Below are positions 1-9,380 of a stretch of DNA of 64,000 bases, piece by piece; the stretch's first letter is position 1, and every line of letters starts with the position of its first letter. A program made the translations under genes and the position numbers. The notes under the pieces are model-generated. The model was given only the letters and a program-made list of their open reading frames with translations. It had not been told where the DNA came from and searched no databases. Source of the DNA: Paracoccus aminovorans (GTDB lineage: Bacteria > Pseudomonadota > Alphaproteobacteria > Rhodobacterales > Rhodobacteraceae); assembly GCF_900005615.1 (NCBI RefSeq), contig NZ_LN832560.1:121257-185256 (forward strand). Direction: 5' to 3'.

Positions 1-736
1 TCGGCACATGGCGTCGGATCGAAACAGCGAGGGCTGATCCTGCGGCGTTGACGGATGGGATCCACAGCGCCGCAGTTGGCGGCACAAACCCGTCCCCCCG
101 GACAAAGCGGCAAAAGCGCGGGCAACGCCAACCCGCAGCCTTCAGGCGGCAATGCGAAGCCGGGCATGGGCGGCGATTTCTTCGGGCCGAGAGACCCTGC
201 ACGTCTGACCCGCTCACCCCGCGAGACATTGACCGGCTGCTGAAAGCTCTCCGCAACGCGGCACACTGGACAGAAAGCGGGAAGTTCATCCTCGGATCGT
301 TCGCAAGCCCTGTTTTCCAGCCGATCCCGGTCGGGCCCAGAATGATTTTTCAGGAGCCTTTTACCAAGCCGCGAAAAGGATTCTGATAGGGTGCAGAAAT
401 CGTGCTGGAATCGTTGAAGATCGGCCCGTTGGATGTGTCCGGCCGAATTGAAGGGGATTTCTCGGTTTCTGGCCCAGAGTCCCGCGTCGCCGCATGAACT
501 TCTTGAGCAGTCCCTCGCCGCGCTGCCATGACGGTGCGTTTCGACACGGTCTCCACCCCTCGCAGGCAGAACTCGCCTCACCGCCCTCCGTCCGCCCGGG
601 ACCGGCTCCATTCCCGCTCGCGTGGGCGACAGCGCGGACGCAGCGAAAAGGCCGCGACGCCACCGATGATCCGGCGGGAACCGGGCGCGCAGGCTGGCGG
701 TTCGGCATGCAACGCCGTCAGCAAGGACAAGCGCAG
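1..736. other. Region without a recognisable gene
   Basis: No reading frame here has a recognisable domain, a credible ribosome binding site and Paracoccus-like codon use together. Short frames (for example 48-386) read as low-complexity Arg/Pro/Gly protein, typical of chance frames in GC-rich DNA. The stretch from about 290 to 500 is visibly less GC-rich than the rest and may hold the promoter of the downstream phospholipase D-like gene. I see no convincing -35/-10 pair or operator. Confidence 0.5.
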
Positions 737-2260
737 ATGCAGCATCCCGCATTCCAACCCGGCCGCAACTGCTGGCGGGTCGAAACGGCCGAGCGCTTTT
801 CGGTCATCGTCGACGGCGCCGATTATTTCCGGGCGCTGCGGGAATCGCTGCTCAAGGCGCAGCGGCTGGTGATCCTGATCGGCTGGGACTTCGATTTCGA
901 GATCGAGATGCTGCCCGGCGAAAGCGATGCCGAAGGCGATGCTCCGGACGGCCTGCCGAACCGGATCGGCCCCTTCCTCGATGCGCTTGTGGACCGATGC
1001 CCCGGGCTCGACATCTACCTGCTGAAATGGAGCGGCGGCGCCCTGATCGCGCCCGGCGGCATGCTGCCGGCGGTGCGGATCAAGGTGCTGTCGCCGGAAC
1101 AGATCCACCTGGCCTTCGACGGCCGCCATCCCATCGGCGCCTGTCACCACCAGAAGATCGTCGCCATCGACGATTCCCTGGCCTTTTGCGGCGGCATTGA
1201 TGTGACCGCCGGGCGCTGGGACACCCGCGACCACAGCCCCGGCGACCTTTGCCGCCGGCAGGCGGATGGCGAGATCGCCCAGCCCTGGCACGATGTCACC
1301 ACCGTCATGTCCGGCCCCGCCGCCGCGGCGCTCAGCCGGCTGGGCCGGGCGCGCTGGTCCCGCGCCCAGGACGCCGAAATGGACGAGGACTTCCGCCCCG
1401 GCGCCGACCGCTGGCCGGGCAGCGTGCCGGTGGGTTTTCGCGACGCCCGCATCGCCATCGCCCGGACCGAGCCGCCCGAATCCGACCGCGCCGCCGTGGC
1501 CGAGATCGAGCGGCTCTATCTCGACAGCATCGCCGCCGCGCGCGACTGCATCTATCTGGAATCCCAGTATTTCGCCGCCGACAGCATCACGGCGGCCATC
1601 GGCCGGCAGTTGGCCCGGCCCGACGGACCCGACGTGGTGGTGATAAATCCCCGCGCCGCCCAGGGCATGATCGAGGACGAGGCCATGCATGTCACCCGCA
1701 GCCGCATGATCCGGCAGCTGCGGGCGCTGGACCGGCACGACCGCTTCCGCATCCTCCATCCGGTCAATGCGGCGGGCGAGGACATCTATGTCCATGCCAA
1801 GGTCTCGATCATCGACGACCGGCTGCTGCGGGTGGGCTCGGGCAATATCGACCGCCGCTCGATGGGCTTCGACACCGAATGCGACGTGGCGCTGCTGGCC
1901 GAGGACCGCCGCGACCGCGACGCCGTCCGTGCCTTGCGCGACGGCCTGCTGGCCGAGCATCTGGGCCGCGACCCGGCCGAGGTCGCGCGGCGTATCGCCG
2001 AGGAAGGCAGCGTCACCGCCGCCATCGACGCGCTGAACCGCCCGCAAGGCCGCGGTCTGCGCCCGATCCGCCCGCGCAAGGAAAGCCTGCTGGGCAGCGT
2101 TCTGGCCGATACCCGCTTTTTCGACCCGCGCTATCGCCGCAGCGCCCAGGCGCGGCTGGGCATCACCTCGCGCCATGTCATGCTGGGCGGCGCGGCGCTG
2201 GCGGCGGGGGCATGGCTGTGGGCACGCCACCGCCGCGGCAAGTCCCGGCCGCCCGAGTGA
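737..2260 (+). CDS. Phospholipase D-like (HKD) protein
   Basis: About 507 residues with two HKD motifs of the phospholipase D superfamily: HHQKIVAIDD near residue 138 and HAKVSIIDD near residue 353, the second followed by GSGNID. Two HKD halves form one active site that cleaves or transfers phosphodiester bonds, so cardiolipin-synthase-like or phospholipase D activity is likely. The C-terminus carries one hydrophobic segment (about residues 475-490) followed by Arg/Lys-rich residues, which suggests membrane anchoring. The open frame extends upstream to 494, but its first 80 codons look non-coding. I chose the ATG at 737 because AAGGA lies about 9 bases upstream; 707 is an alternative. Substrate is unknown. 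Confidence 0.8.
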   Translation: MQHPAFQPGRNCWRVETAERFSVIVDGADYFRALRESLLKAQRLVILIGWDFDFEIEMLPGESDAEGDAPDGLPNRIGPFLDALVDRCPGLDIYLLKWSGGALIAPGGMLPAVRIKVLSPEQIHLAFDGRHPIGACHHQKIVAIDDSLAFCGGIDVTAGRWDTRDHSPGDLCRRQADGEIAQPWHDVTTVMSGPAAAALSRLGRARWSRAQDAEMDEDFRPGADRWPGSVPVGFRDARIAIARTEPPESDRAAVAEIERLYLDSIAAARDCIYLESQYFAADSITAAIGRQLARPDGPDVVVINPRAAQGMIEDEAMHVTRSRMIRQLRALDRHDRFRILHPVNAAGEDIYVHAKVSIIDDRLLRVGSGNIDRRSMGFDTECDVALLAEDRRDRDAVRALRDGLLAEHLGRDPAEVARRIAEEGSVTAAIDALNRPQGRGLRPIRPRKESLLGSVLADTRFFDPRYRRSAQARLGITSRHVMLGGAALAAGAWLWARHRRGKSRPPE

Positions 2261-2414
2261 CGCGACAAGCCGGGGCCGTCCGCCCCGGCAGGTCCGGGCG
2301 TCTTATCCAATAATTTTACACGGAATTTCGCGACATGCGCGCCTCTGCGCGATTGCGACCCGGGGGAAGGGCGGTATATTCGCCATGAAATTCGGTTTGA
2401 TAAGGAATTGAGAT

Positions 2415-2855
2415 ATGGGTTTCAAAGAAGCCGTCCGCATTTGCATGCAGGAAAAATACGTGACGTTCTCGGGGCGGGCTCCGCGGTCCGAATACTGGTG
2501 GTTCATCCTGTTCACCACGCTGGTCTCGGTCGTCGTGGTCGGGCTGGGCGTCGCCACCCTCAATTTCAGCACGGGCGAGCCGTCGACGCTGTCCTGGATC
2601 TTCTTCGGCCTGATCGGCCTATTCTATCTGGTGGTCGCCCTGCCGATGATCTCGGTCACCGTGCGCCGCTTCCACGACCGCAACCTGTCGGGTTGGTGGT
2701 ACTTGGCCACCATCGTCGTCGGCGCCGTCCCCTATCTCGGCTTTCTGGCCAGCATCGCCGCGCTGATCATCACCATCCTGCGCGGCACCCCGGGCGACAA
2801 CAATTTCGGCCCGGACCCGCTGAACCCGCGGAACAGCGCCGAAGTCTTTGCCTGA
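2415..2855 (+). CDS. DUF805 family inner-membrane protein
   Basis: 146 residues matching the DUF805 (YhaH-like) family: N-terminal FSGRAPRSEYWWF motif, two to four hydrophobic segments, the conserved RRFHDRNLSGWWYL motif and a C-terminal GDNNFGPDP motif. These proteins are small multi-pass inner-membrane proteins of unknown function. AAGGA lies about 8 bases before the ATG. Its stop overlaps the start of the next gene, so it may be the first gene of the MoxR cassette transcript, although DUF805 genes are not a regular part of such cassettes. Confidence 0.85.
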   Translation: MGFKEAVRICMQEKYVTFSGRAPRSEYWWFILFTTLVSVVVVGLGVATLNFSTGEPSTLSWIFFGLIGLFYLVVALPMISVTVRRFHDRNLSGWWYLATIVVGAVPYLGFLASIAALIITILRGTPGDNNFGPDPLNPRNSAEVFA

Positions 2856-3594
2856 GAACCTGATCCGCGCCGGCTGCGCCGCCGTTCTGCTGGCGGCGGC
2901 CGCCATTCCCGCCCATGCGCAGCAGCAGGGCTTCCGGGTGACCGAGCCGCTGGACCCGCCCCTGGCCGAGGATGCCCGGACGCTGCGCGCCCAGGCCCGG
3001 ATCCGCGGGATCGAGACCGAAGTGACCTATGCCGGCGCCATCGAAGGCGACCTGGCCGACGGGCCGGCCATCGAACTGCGCCCGCAGGGGACGGTGCGCC
3101 CGGCGGAACCGCCGCTGCCGGGCTCGGTCCCGGCCATCGCCGTGCTGGCGGCGCTGGCGGTCGGGCTGCTGCTGTGGCTGCGCTTCGGCGGCGCCGGCGC
3201 GCTGCTGGCCCCTGCCCCGCGCCCCGACCGGCCGCGCCCCGCCGCTCCGGCGGGCTGGGCGGTCGAGCCCGGCGACGGCACGGCCGACCCGCAGACCCTG
3301 CTGGCGCAGATCGCGGCCATGCCCGACCGCCGCGCCGCCCTGGTGCGGCTGCTGCATCACTGCCTGCTGGCCGCCGGTCAGGACAGCGACACCCGCTTCG
3401 CCCGCGCCGATACCGAGCGCGACGCCTTCCGCCGCCTGCCCTCCGGCTGGCGCCACCGCACGGCCCTGGGCCGACTGCTGCGCGCGACCGAGCTGGCGCA
3501 TTACGGCGGTCGGGCGGTCGCGGATGCCGATTTCGCCGCCGCGCTGGACACCGGCCGGCGGGTGCTGATGCGGGAAGGGCCGGCCGATGCGTAG
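2848..3594 (+). CDS. DUF4129-like membrane protein (MoxR cassette)
   Basis: 248 residues. A signal peptide (AAVLLAAAAIPAHAQ) is followed by an exported segment, one transmembrane helix near residues 90-110 and a cytoplasmic tail. The tail has the DUF4129 pattern (RFARADTERDAF, then LLRATELAHYGG), a domain common next to MoxR, DUF58 and transglutaminase genes. The start is a TTG at 2848 overlapping the DUF805 stop; I chose it because the signal peptide begins immediately there and no ATG or GTG fits. It overlaps the next gene by 8 bases, so translational coupling is likely. Function is unknown beyond this context. Confidence 0.7.
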   Translation: MPENLIRAGCAAVLLAAAAIPAHAQQQGFRVTEPLDPPLAEDARTLRAQARIRGIETEVTYAGAIEGDLADGPAIELRPQGTVRPAEPPLPGSVPAIAVLAALAVGLLLWLRFGGAGALLAPAPRPDRPRPAAPAGWAVEPGDGTADPQTLLAQIAAMPDRRAALVRLLHHCLLAAGQDSDTRFARADTERDAFRRLPSGWRHRTALGRLLRATELAHYGGRAVADADFAAALDTGRRVLMREGPADA

Positions 3595-4912
3595 CCGCCT
3601 GCCGCTGCTGATCGTCGGCCTTCTGGTGCTGGGCGGGCTGGCGCTGCTGTTCCTGACCGGCCGCAACGCCGAAGAGCGGCGGATCGACGGCTCGGCCGTG
3701 GGCTTTGCACTGCTGGCGCCCTGGCTCGACAGCCAGGGCATCGCCGCCGAACAGGCCAACCCGCGGCTGTCGCCCCAGGTCGAGACCCTGGCGCTGCGGA
3801 TCCTGCCGCTGCACGACATCGACCTGACGCGGCCGATGCGGACCGGCGGCAGTCCGCGCGACCAGTTCTATTCCGGCACCCTGATCGACACCGATCTGGG
3901 CAACCTGCTGTCCAAATACGACGAGATGTCGACGCTGGTGATCCTGCCGAAATGGGTCGCCGGCAGTTTCGCGCGCAAGGTGCTGCACCGCTCGGCGCTG
4001 ATCCCGCAATCGCGCTACCCGACGCTGCTGGAGCAGGTGCTGGGCCGCTCCGGCGCCCGGCTGCTGCGCCCCGGCGACGGCTTTCGCAGCGAGGACAGTG
4101 CCTGGGGCCGGATCGCGCTGTTCCAGCCGCAGGTGCTGGACCCGGACCACCTGCCCGAGGGCTGCCGCAGCCTGCTGGACTTTGCCGGCGGCGCGCTGGT
4201 GCTGGGCTGCGAACATCCCGACATGCCGCCGCTCTATGTCCTCGCGGACCCCGACCTGATGAACAACCACGGCCTGCCGCTGGCCCGGAACGGCAAGGCG
4301 GCGGCGGCACTGCTGCGCAAGATCCTGAACGGCAACACCCGGCCAGTCTATCTGGACCCCTACGATGCCAGCTACATCAATGTCTGGGACGAGGCCGCCG
4401 AGGACGAGCAGCGCCGCGACTACCAGCGCGACGCCGAGGCTTTCGCGCGTTTCTTCGATCCGCCCTTCGACGCGCTCTGGGCGATGATGCTGATCGTGCT
4501 GGGCGTCGCCTTCTGGCGCGGCGCGGTGCGTTTCGGCCCGCTGGGTGCAGCCGATGCCACACCAGCCGAGCAGTCGAAATCCGCCGCCATCGCCACCAAG
4601 GCGCGGCTGCTGCGGCTTTCGGGCCACGACGGCCGCATGGTCGCCGACTATGTCCGCGCCGATCTGGCGCAGCGCGCCCGCCAGACCTTCGGCCCCGGTG
4701 CCGCGCAGGCCGGGCAGGCGCGGCTGTTCGCGCATCTGGCCCGGCGCGACCCTGCCGCGGCCGAGGCGTTGCGCCAGGCCGCCGAGGCACTGACCACCCG
4801 CGCGCCGCACATGCCGTCGGCCGAGCTGGCCCGCACGCTTCACACCTATCGCAGCCTTCTGGAGACCCTGACCCATGGCCATGACCCTGACCGAGTTCCA
4901 AAGCCTCGCTGA
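3587..4912 (+). CDS. DUF4350 domain protein (MoxR cassette)
   Basis: 441 residues: an N-terminal membrane anchor ([17 protein letters not shown]), a large globular DUF4350 region (roughly residues 40-230), a second transmembrane segment near residue 300 ([15 protein letters not shown]) and an alpha-helical tail. DUF4350 proteins have a GATase1/ThuA-like fold and are nearly always encoded with MoxR, DUF58 and DUF4129 partners. The gene overlaps the MoxR ATPase gene by 38 bases, so the two are translated as one unit. A catalytic role has not been established for the family and none is claimed here. Confidence 0.75.
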   Translation: MRSRLPLLIVGLLVLGGLALLFLTGRNAEERRIDGSAVGFALLAPWLDSQGIAAEQANPRLSPQVETLALRILPLHDIDLTRPMRTGGSPRDQFYSGTLIDTDLGNLLSKYDEMSTLVILPKWVAGSFARKVLHRSALIPQSRYPTLLEQVLGRSGARLLRPGDGFRSEDSAWGRIALFQPQVLDPDHLPEGCRSLLDFAGGALVLGCEHPDMPPLYVLADPDLMNNHGLPLARNGKAAAALLRKILNGNTRPVYLDPYDASYINVWDEAAEDEQRRDYQRDAEAFARFFDPPFDALWAMMLIVLGVAFWRGAVRFGPLGAADATPAEQSKSAAIATKARLLRLSGHDGRMVADYVRADLAQRARQTFGPGAAQAGQARLFAHLARRDPAAAEALRQAAEALTTRAPHMPSAELARTLHTYRSLLETLTHGHDPDRVPKPR

Positions 4913-5831
4913 CGCGCTGCGCGGCGAGATCCGCAAGGTCATCGCCGGGCAGGACGCGCTGATCGACCACCTGCTGATCGCGCTGTTCGCGCGCGGCCAC
5001 TGCCTGCTGGAAGGCCCGCCCGGCACCGCCAAGACCCTGCTGGCGCAATGCCTGTCGCAGGTGACGACGCTGGACTTCGGCCGGGTGCAGTTCACCCCCG
5101 ACCTGATGCCGGGCGACGTGCTGGGGGTCAGCCTGTTCAACTTCCAGACCAACGAATTCCGGCTGACGCGCGGCCCGATCTTCACCGACATCCTGCTGGC
5201 GGACGAGATCAACCGCGCCCCGCCCAAGACCCAGTCCGCCCTGCTGCAGGCCATGAACGAGCGCGAAGTGACGATCGACGACAAGACCCATCCGCTGGGC
5301 GCCGAGTTCTTCGTCATCGCCACCCAGAACCCGATCGAGCAGCACGGCACCTATCCGCTGCCCGAGGCGCAGCTGGATCGCTTCCTGTTCAAGCTGGTCG
5401 TCGATTTCCCCGACCGCGCGGCCGAGATCGCCATCCTGGGCCGCGGCACCCTGCGCCCGGTGGGCGAGGGCGCGGCGCCGCTGGCCGCGGTGATGACGCG
5501 CGAGGCGTTGCGCCAGGGCCATGCGCTGGTCGATGCGATCCGGCTGGACGACAGCATCGTCGGCTATATCGTCGACCTGACCCGCGCCACCCGCAGCGAT
5601 GCCGAGCTGCTGCACGGGGTCTCGACCCGGGCGGCCGCGGCGCTGGCGGCGGCGGTGCGGGCGCGGGCGGCGCTGGACGGGCGCGACTATGCCCTGCCCG
5701 ACGACGTGCAGGCGCTGTTCCTGCCGGCCATGCGCCATCGCATCGTCCTGGGCCCCACCGCCGAGATCGACGGCCGCAGCCCCGACGAGGTGCTGACCGC
5801 GATCCTGAACCGCCAGGACGCGCCGCGCTGA
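4875..5831 (+). CDS. MoxR family AAA+ ATPase
   Basis: 318 residues. Walker A is GPPGTAKT near residue 44, Walker B is [14 protein letters not shown] near residue 110, and sensor 1 is [20 protein letters not shown]. This is the classic MoxR (RavA-like) AAA+ core with a C-terminal lid domain. MoxR ATPases act as chaperones that remodel or mature partner proteins carrying vWA domains; the DUF58 protein encoded next is the natural partner. The ATG at 4875 lies inside the 3' end of the DUF4350 gene, and the stop overlaps the next start as TGATG. Confidence 0.92.
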   Translation: MAMTLTEFQSLADALRGEIRKVIAGQDALIDHLLIALFARGHCLLEGPPGTAKTLLAQCLSQVTTLDFGRVQFTPDLMPGDVLGVSLFNFQTNEFRLTRGPIFTDILLADEINRAPPKTQSALLQAMNEREVTIDDKTHPLGAEFFVIATQNPIEQHGTYPLPEAQLDRFLFKLVVDFPDRAAEIAILGRGTLRPVGEGAAPLAAVMTREALRQGHALVDAIRLDDSIVGYIVDLTRATRSDAELLHGVSTRAAAALAAAVRARAALDGRDYALPDDVQALFLPAMRHRIVLGPTAEIDGRSPDEVLTAILNRQDAPR

Positions 5832-7135
5832 TGCGGCCTTCGCCGCGCCTGATCGCGCTGGTGCTGGTGCTGCTGGCGGCCAGCGTGCTGCGCATCGCCG
5901 CCGGCCCCGGCCACGCGCCGGCGCTGCTGCTGATCTGGGGCGCGCTGGTCGCGGTCGCGGGGCTGGACGCGCTGCTGTCGCTGCCCGCGCGCCGCATCCA
6001 GGTCCTGGCCGAGGCGCCGGCCAGCGGCTTTTCCGGGACCGAGGTCGCGCTGCACCTGCAGCTTTCGGCCCGGCCGCGGCTGCCGCCGGTGCTGGACCTG
6101 GTGCTGACCCACGACGCCGGCATCGACAGCCCGCCCGCCATGGGCATCTCCGCCGCGGGCCAGGCGCTGGCGCTGGACCTGCCGCTGCTGCTGCGCCAGC
6201 GCGGCCCGCGCCGCGTCACCCGGCTGTCGCTGCGCTATCCCTCGCGGCTGCGGCTGTTCGAGATCATCGGCAACCGCCCGCTGGACCTGACCATCGCCTG
6301 CCTGCCCAATATCCGCCCCGTCCTGTCGGGCGCGATCCAGGCGCAGATGCTGCCGCTTCTGGACGGGGCCCGGCTGATGCGGACCCGCGGCGAGGGGTCC
6401 GAGTTCCACCAGCTGCGCGACTTCACCCCCGGCATGGACCCGCGCAGCATCGACTGGAAACGCTCGGCGCGCGCCCGCGCCATGGTCGCCCGCGAAACCC
6501 GGGCCGAGCGCAACCACCAGATCATCCTGTGCCTGGACACCGGCCACCTGATGGCCGAGCGGCTGGGCGACCTCAGCAAGCTGGACCATGCCATCAACGC
6601 CAGCCTGGCCCTGGCCTGGGCGGCGGGGCTGGGGGGCGACAACGTCGGCTTCTACAGCTTCGCCGCCCGCCCGCAGCCGTTCCTGCCGCCGCGCCCCGGC
6701 CGCGCCGCCTTCGGCCGCATCCAGGGCGCCTGCGTCGGGCTGGAGCAGCAGGCGGTGGAAAGCAACCACACGCTGGGGCTGACGACGCTGAACGGCAAGC
6801 TCAAGCGCCGCTCGCTGGTGATGGTGTTTTCCGATTTCGTGGACAGCACCACCGCCGAGCTGCTGGTCGAGAACCTGGCCGTCATGCAGCGCCAGCACCT
6901 GATCCTTTACGTCGCGCTGCGCGACCCGGCCCTGCTGGCGCTGACCCGCCCGGCCGAGGACGGGCTTGACGCCATCGCCCGCGCCGTCGCCGCGAACCAG
7001 ATCCTGGCCGAGCGGCAGGCGGTGCTGGACAAGCTGAACCGGCTGGGGATCCTGTGCCTGGACGCCAGCCCCGGCGCGCTGACCCCCGCCCTGCTGTCGC
7101 GCTATATCGAGATCAAGGCCAAGGAGCTGATATGA
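5831..7135 (+). CDS. DUF58 (vWA-like) protein, MoxR partner
   Basis: 434 residues: two N-terminal hydrophobic helices, a beta-rich middle region and the DUF58 signature near residues 190-215 ([15 protein letters not shown], then [12 protein letters not shown]). A vWA-like Rossmann domain follows. In a normal vWA domain the metal site is DxSxS; here the corresponding loop is CLDTGHLM, so both serines are missing. A downstream VFSDF matches a later vWA strand. It starts inside the MoxR stop codon and overlaps the next gene by 4 bases. Likely a membrane-anchored scaffold handled by the MoxR ATPase. Confidence 0.85.
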   Translation: MRPSPRLIALVLVLLAASVLRIAAGPGHAPALLLIWGALVAVAGLDALLSLPARRIQVLAEAPASGFSGTEVALHLQLSARPRLPPVLDLVLTHDAGIDSPPAMGISAAGQALALDLPLLLRQRGPRRVTRLSLRYPSRLRLFEIIGNRPLDLTIACLPNIRPVLSGAIQAQMLPLLDGARLMRTRGEGSEFHQLRDFTPGMDPRSIDWKRSARARAMVARETRAERNHQIILCLDTGHLMAERLGDLSKLDHAINASLALAWAAGLGGDNVGFYSFAARPQPFLPPRPGRAAFGRIQGACVGLEQQAVESNHTLGLTTLNGKLKRRSLVMVFSDFVDSTTAELLVENLAVMQRQHLILYVALRDPALLALTRPAEDGLDAIARAVAANQILAERQAVLDKLNRLGILCLDASPGALTPALLSRYIEIKAKELI

Positions 7136-8166
7136 CCGCCGCCGCCCCCTTGCCCCCGGACGCCATCCGCTCGGCCCGCTTCCGCGCCGAGCGCGAGCCG
7201 GGCTGGCGCCGGCTGGAGCAGCTGCTGCACCGGACCGAGCGCGGCGGTGCGCGGGCGCTGAGCTACGACCAGGCGCTGGAACTGGCCAGCCTCTATCGCC
7301 AGGCGATGAATTCGCTGTCGGTGGCGCGGGCGATCTCGATGGACAAGGCGCTGCTGACCTATCTGGAGGCGCTTTGCGCGCGGGCCTATCTGGCGGTCTA
7401 TGCGCCGCAGGAAAGCCTGCGCGGGCTGTTCTCGCAGCTGCTGCGCCAAGGCATCCCGCAGGCGGTGCGGCGCTGCCTGCCGGCGCTGGCCATCGGCTTT
7501 CTGGCCATGCTGCTGGGCGCGGTGCTGGGCTGGGTGCTGGTGCGTCAGGACCCCAGCTGGTTCTACAGCTTCGTGCCCGCCGGCCTGGCCGACGGCCGCA
7601 CGCCGGAAGCCTCGGCCGACTACCTGCGCACGACCCTGTTCGACGGCGCCGGCCAGGGGCAGGACGGCATGACCGCCTTTGCCTCGTTCCTGTTTTCCAA
7701 CAACACCCAGGTCGCGATCCTGACCTTCGCGCTTGGCATCTTCCTTTGCGCACCCAGCTTCGTGCTGACCTTCTACAACGGGCTGGTGCTGGGCGGCTTC
7801 ACCTCGGTCTTCGCCGGCAAGGGGCTGGGCTACGAGGTCGCGGGCTGGCTGTCGATCCATGGCGTGACCGAGATCGCGGCGATCTGCCTGGCCTGCGCCG
7901 GCGGGGCGCAGCTGGGGCTGGCGCTGCTGCTGCCCGGCCGGCAGCCGCGCCGCGCCGCGCTGCGCGACCGCGGCCGCGATGCGGTCAAGCTGATGCTGCT
8001 GGCCGGGCTGATGCTGGTCGTCGCCGCGCTGATCGAGGGCTTCCTGCGCCAGCTGGTCACCTCGACCCCGCTGCGGCTGGCGATCGGCTGGGGGCTGGGC
8101 CTGGGCTGGCTGGCGTGGCTGACGCTCTGCGGCCGCGATCCCCGCCCCGCCGCGGTGCCGGCATGA
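7132..8166 (+). CDS. SpoIIM-like (stage II sporulation protein M family) membrane protein
   Basis: 344 residues. A soluble helical N-terminus (about residues 1-115) is followed by five or so transmembrane segments containing the SpoIIM/DUF95 pattern, including a [17 protein letters not shown] motif near residue 185. The family takes its name from a Bacillus peptidoglycan-remodelling membrane protein, but homologues are common in non-sporulating bacteria beside MoxR, DUF58 and RDD genes. Start ATG at 7132 overlaps the DUF58 stop (ATGA). Role here unknown; an envelope function is an inference from family and neighbours. Confidence 0.82.
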   Translation: MTAAAPLPPDAIRSARFRAEREPGWRRLEQLLHRTERGGARALSYDQALELASLYRQAMNSLSVARAISMDKALLTYLEALCARAYLAVYAPQESLRGLFSQLLRQGIPQAVRRCLPALAIGFLAMLLGAVLGWVLVRQDPSWFYSFVPAGLADGRTPEASADYLRTTLFDGAGQGQDGMTAFASFLFSNNTQVAILTFALGIFLCAPSFVLTFYNGLVLGGFTSVFAGKGLGYEVAGWLSIHGVTEIAAICLACAGGAQLGLALLLPGRQPRRAALRDRGRDAVKLMLLAGLMLVVAALIEGFLRQLVTSTPLRLAIGWGLGLGWLAWLTLCGRDPRPAAVPA

Positions 8167-9071
8167 GCCGCGCCGCCGCCGCCCCGGCCGCGCCCGGCAA
8201 CCGGCGCCCGCCCCGGCCCGCCGCCCTGCGCCGGCAATGGCAGCAGGTCCCGCCCGAGGGCGTGCCCATCGCCTTCACCATAGCCAGCCTCGGCAGCCGC
8301 TTCGGGGCGCAGCTGCTCGACATCCTGCTGACCTATGGCGGCGCCTTCCTGCTGCTGCTGGCGCTGCTTTGGGCCGGCGCGCTGACCTGGACGGCGCTGG
8401 CCGCCTTCTTCGCGCTGGCCAGCTTCTTCATCCGCGTGCCCTATTACGCGCTGGCCGAGCTGGTCTGGAACGGCCGCACCCTGGGCAAGCGCATCGTCGG
8501 CATCCGGGTGGTCAGCCTGGATGGCCGCCGCCTGACCCCGCACCAGATCGTCGCGCGCAACCTGATGAAAGAGGTCGAGGTCTTTCTGCCCATCGCCACC
8601 ATCTTCGGCGCCGCCGACACCAGGGGGGTGCTGAACCTGCTGCTGCTGGCCTGGTTCATCGGCGTGCTGTTCGTGCCGGTCCTGAACCGCCGCAAGCAGC
8701 GGCTGGGCGACATGCTGGCGGACACCATCGTCGTCGACACGCCGCGCGCCGCGCTGCTGCCCGATCTTTCCACGGTCGAGACCCGGCGCGGCTATGAGTT
8801 CACCGCCGCCCATCTGGACGTCTATGGCCGCTACGAGCTGCAGGTGCTCGAAGAGATCCTGCGCGTGCCGCCGAAATCGGCAGAGGCGCGCGAGAAGGTC
8901 GGCACCATCGCCCAGACCATCCGCCGCCGCATCGGTTATGACGAGGCGGTGCCGCCGGCGCGGGAATGGGATTTCCTGATGGATTTCTATCGCGACCAGC
9001 GCGAATTCCTGGAAAGCCGGCACCTGTTCGGCGACAGCCGCGAGGACAAGTTCTACCCCGGCGACCGCTGA
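8163..9071 (+). CDS. RDD family membrane protein
   Basis: 302 residues. The N-terminal two thirds is an RDD domain: GSRFGAQLLDILLTY (normally R..A...D), LWNGRTLGKRIVGIRVV-type motif near residue 100 and a later LGDMLADTIVV motif. About three transmembrane segments. The C-terminal 100 residues are soluble and charged, with FTAAHLDVYGRYELQVLEEILR and FYRDQREF. RDD proteins are poorly characterised; some act in ion exchange. It is the last gene of the cassette, its ATG overlapping the SpoIIM stop, and is followed by about 300 bases without a gene. Confidence 0.85.
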   Translation: MSRAAAAPAAPGNRRPPRPAALRRQWQQVPPEGVPIAFTIASLGSRFGAQLLDILLTYGGAFLLLLALLWAGALTWTALAAFFALASFFIRVPYYALAELVWNGRTLGKRIVGIRVVSLDGRRLTPHQIVARNLMKEVEVFLPIATIFGAADTRGVLNLLLLAWFIGVLFVPVLNRRKQRLGDMLADTIVVDTPRAALLPDLSTVETRRGYEFTAAHLDVYGRYELQVLEEILRVPPKSAEAREKVGTIAQTIRRRIGYDEAVPPAREWDFLMDFYRDQREFLESRHLFGDSREDKFYPGDR

Positions 9072-9380
9072 CCGCGGCCCCGGCGCGCCGCCGTCGCGCG
9101 CCGCCCGGGACCGTGCTGCGATGCAGCGACTCAATGCCGCAGCTGAACGATCTTGCATCCGTCGGAAAAATTTCGGTGCGTCTCGGCCCCTGCGCGCTAT
9201 CATCTGCCGGACGCTCGCTCCGCGGCCTGCCCGAAGATCCATGAAACTGCTGGATTTTTTGGCACGGAATTCCCGTCAGGAAAACATTTCTCCCAGCGAG
9301 AAAGTTTCTCTTGAAGAAAGAGGCATTCCAGTGAATAAATTTCTTCAGAGCCTTCCATGGACCAGAATGGAGTAGAGAAC
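9072..9380 (+). promoter_or_regulatory. Intergenic promoter region of the mgsABC-gmaS operon
   Basis: About 310 bases without a credible gene. Its 3' half is AT-richer than its surroundings. It holds a perfect inverted repeat TTTCTC-N5-GAGAAA at 9287-9303 and, directly after it, TTTCTCTTGAAGAAA at 9305-9319, which fits the TTTC-N7-GAAA element seen at three other promoters in the window. A GGAG at 9369 serves as ribosome binding site for the ATG at 9381. Confidence 0.5.
9305..9319. promoter_or_regulatory. TTTC-N7-GAAA candidate operator before mgsA
   Basis: TTTCTCTTGAAGAAA, a 5-bp dyad (TTTCT/AGAAA). It matches the spacing of the elements at 26688, 33739 and 45249 in this window. The regulator is not proven; the XRE-cupin protein encoded at 33769 is the leading candidate because it has the same element before its own gene. 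Confidence 0.4.

Noticed and set aside
578..2230. A 550-codon minus-strand frame opposite the phospholipase D-like gene
   Set aside because: No domain or ribosome binding site; the plus strand holds two HKD motifs, so this is an antisense artefact.
9259..9276. TTGGCACG before mgsA as a sigma-54 -24 element
   Set aside because: The -12 position reads TCCC instead of TTGC, so the second half of the promoter is missing.
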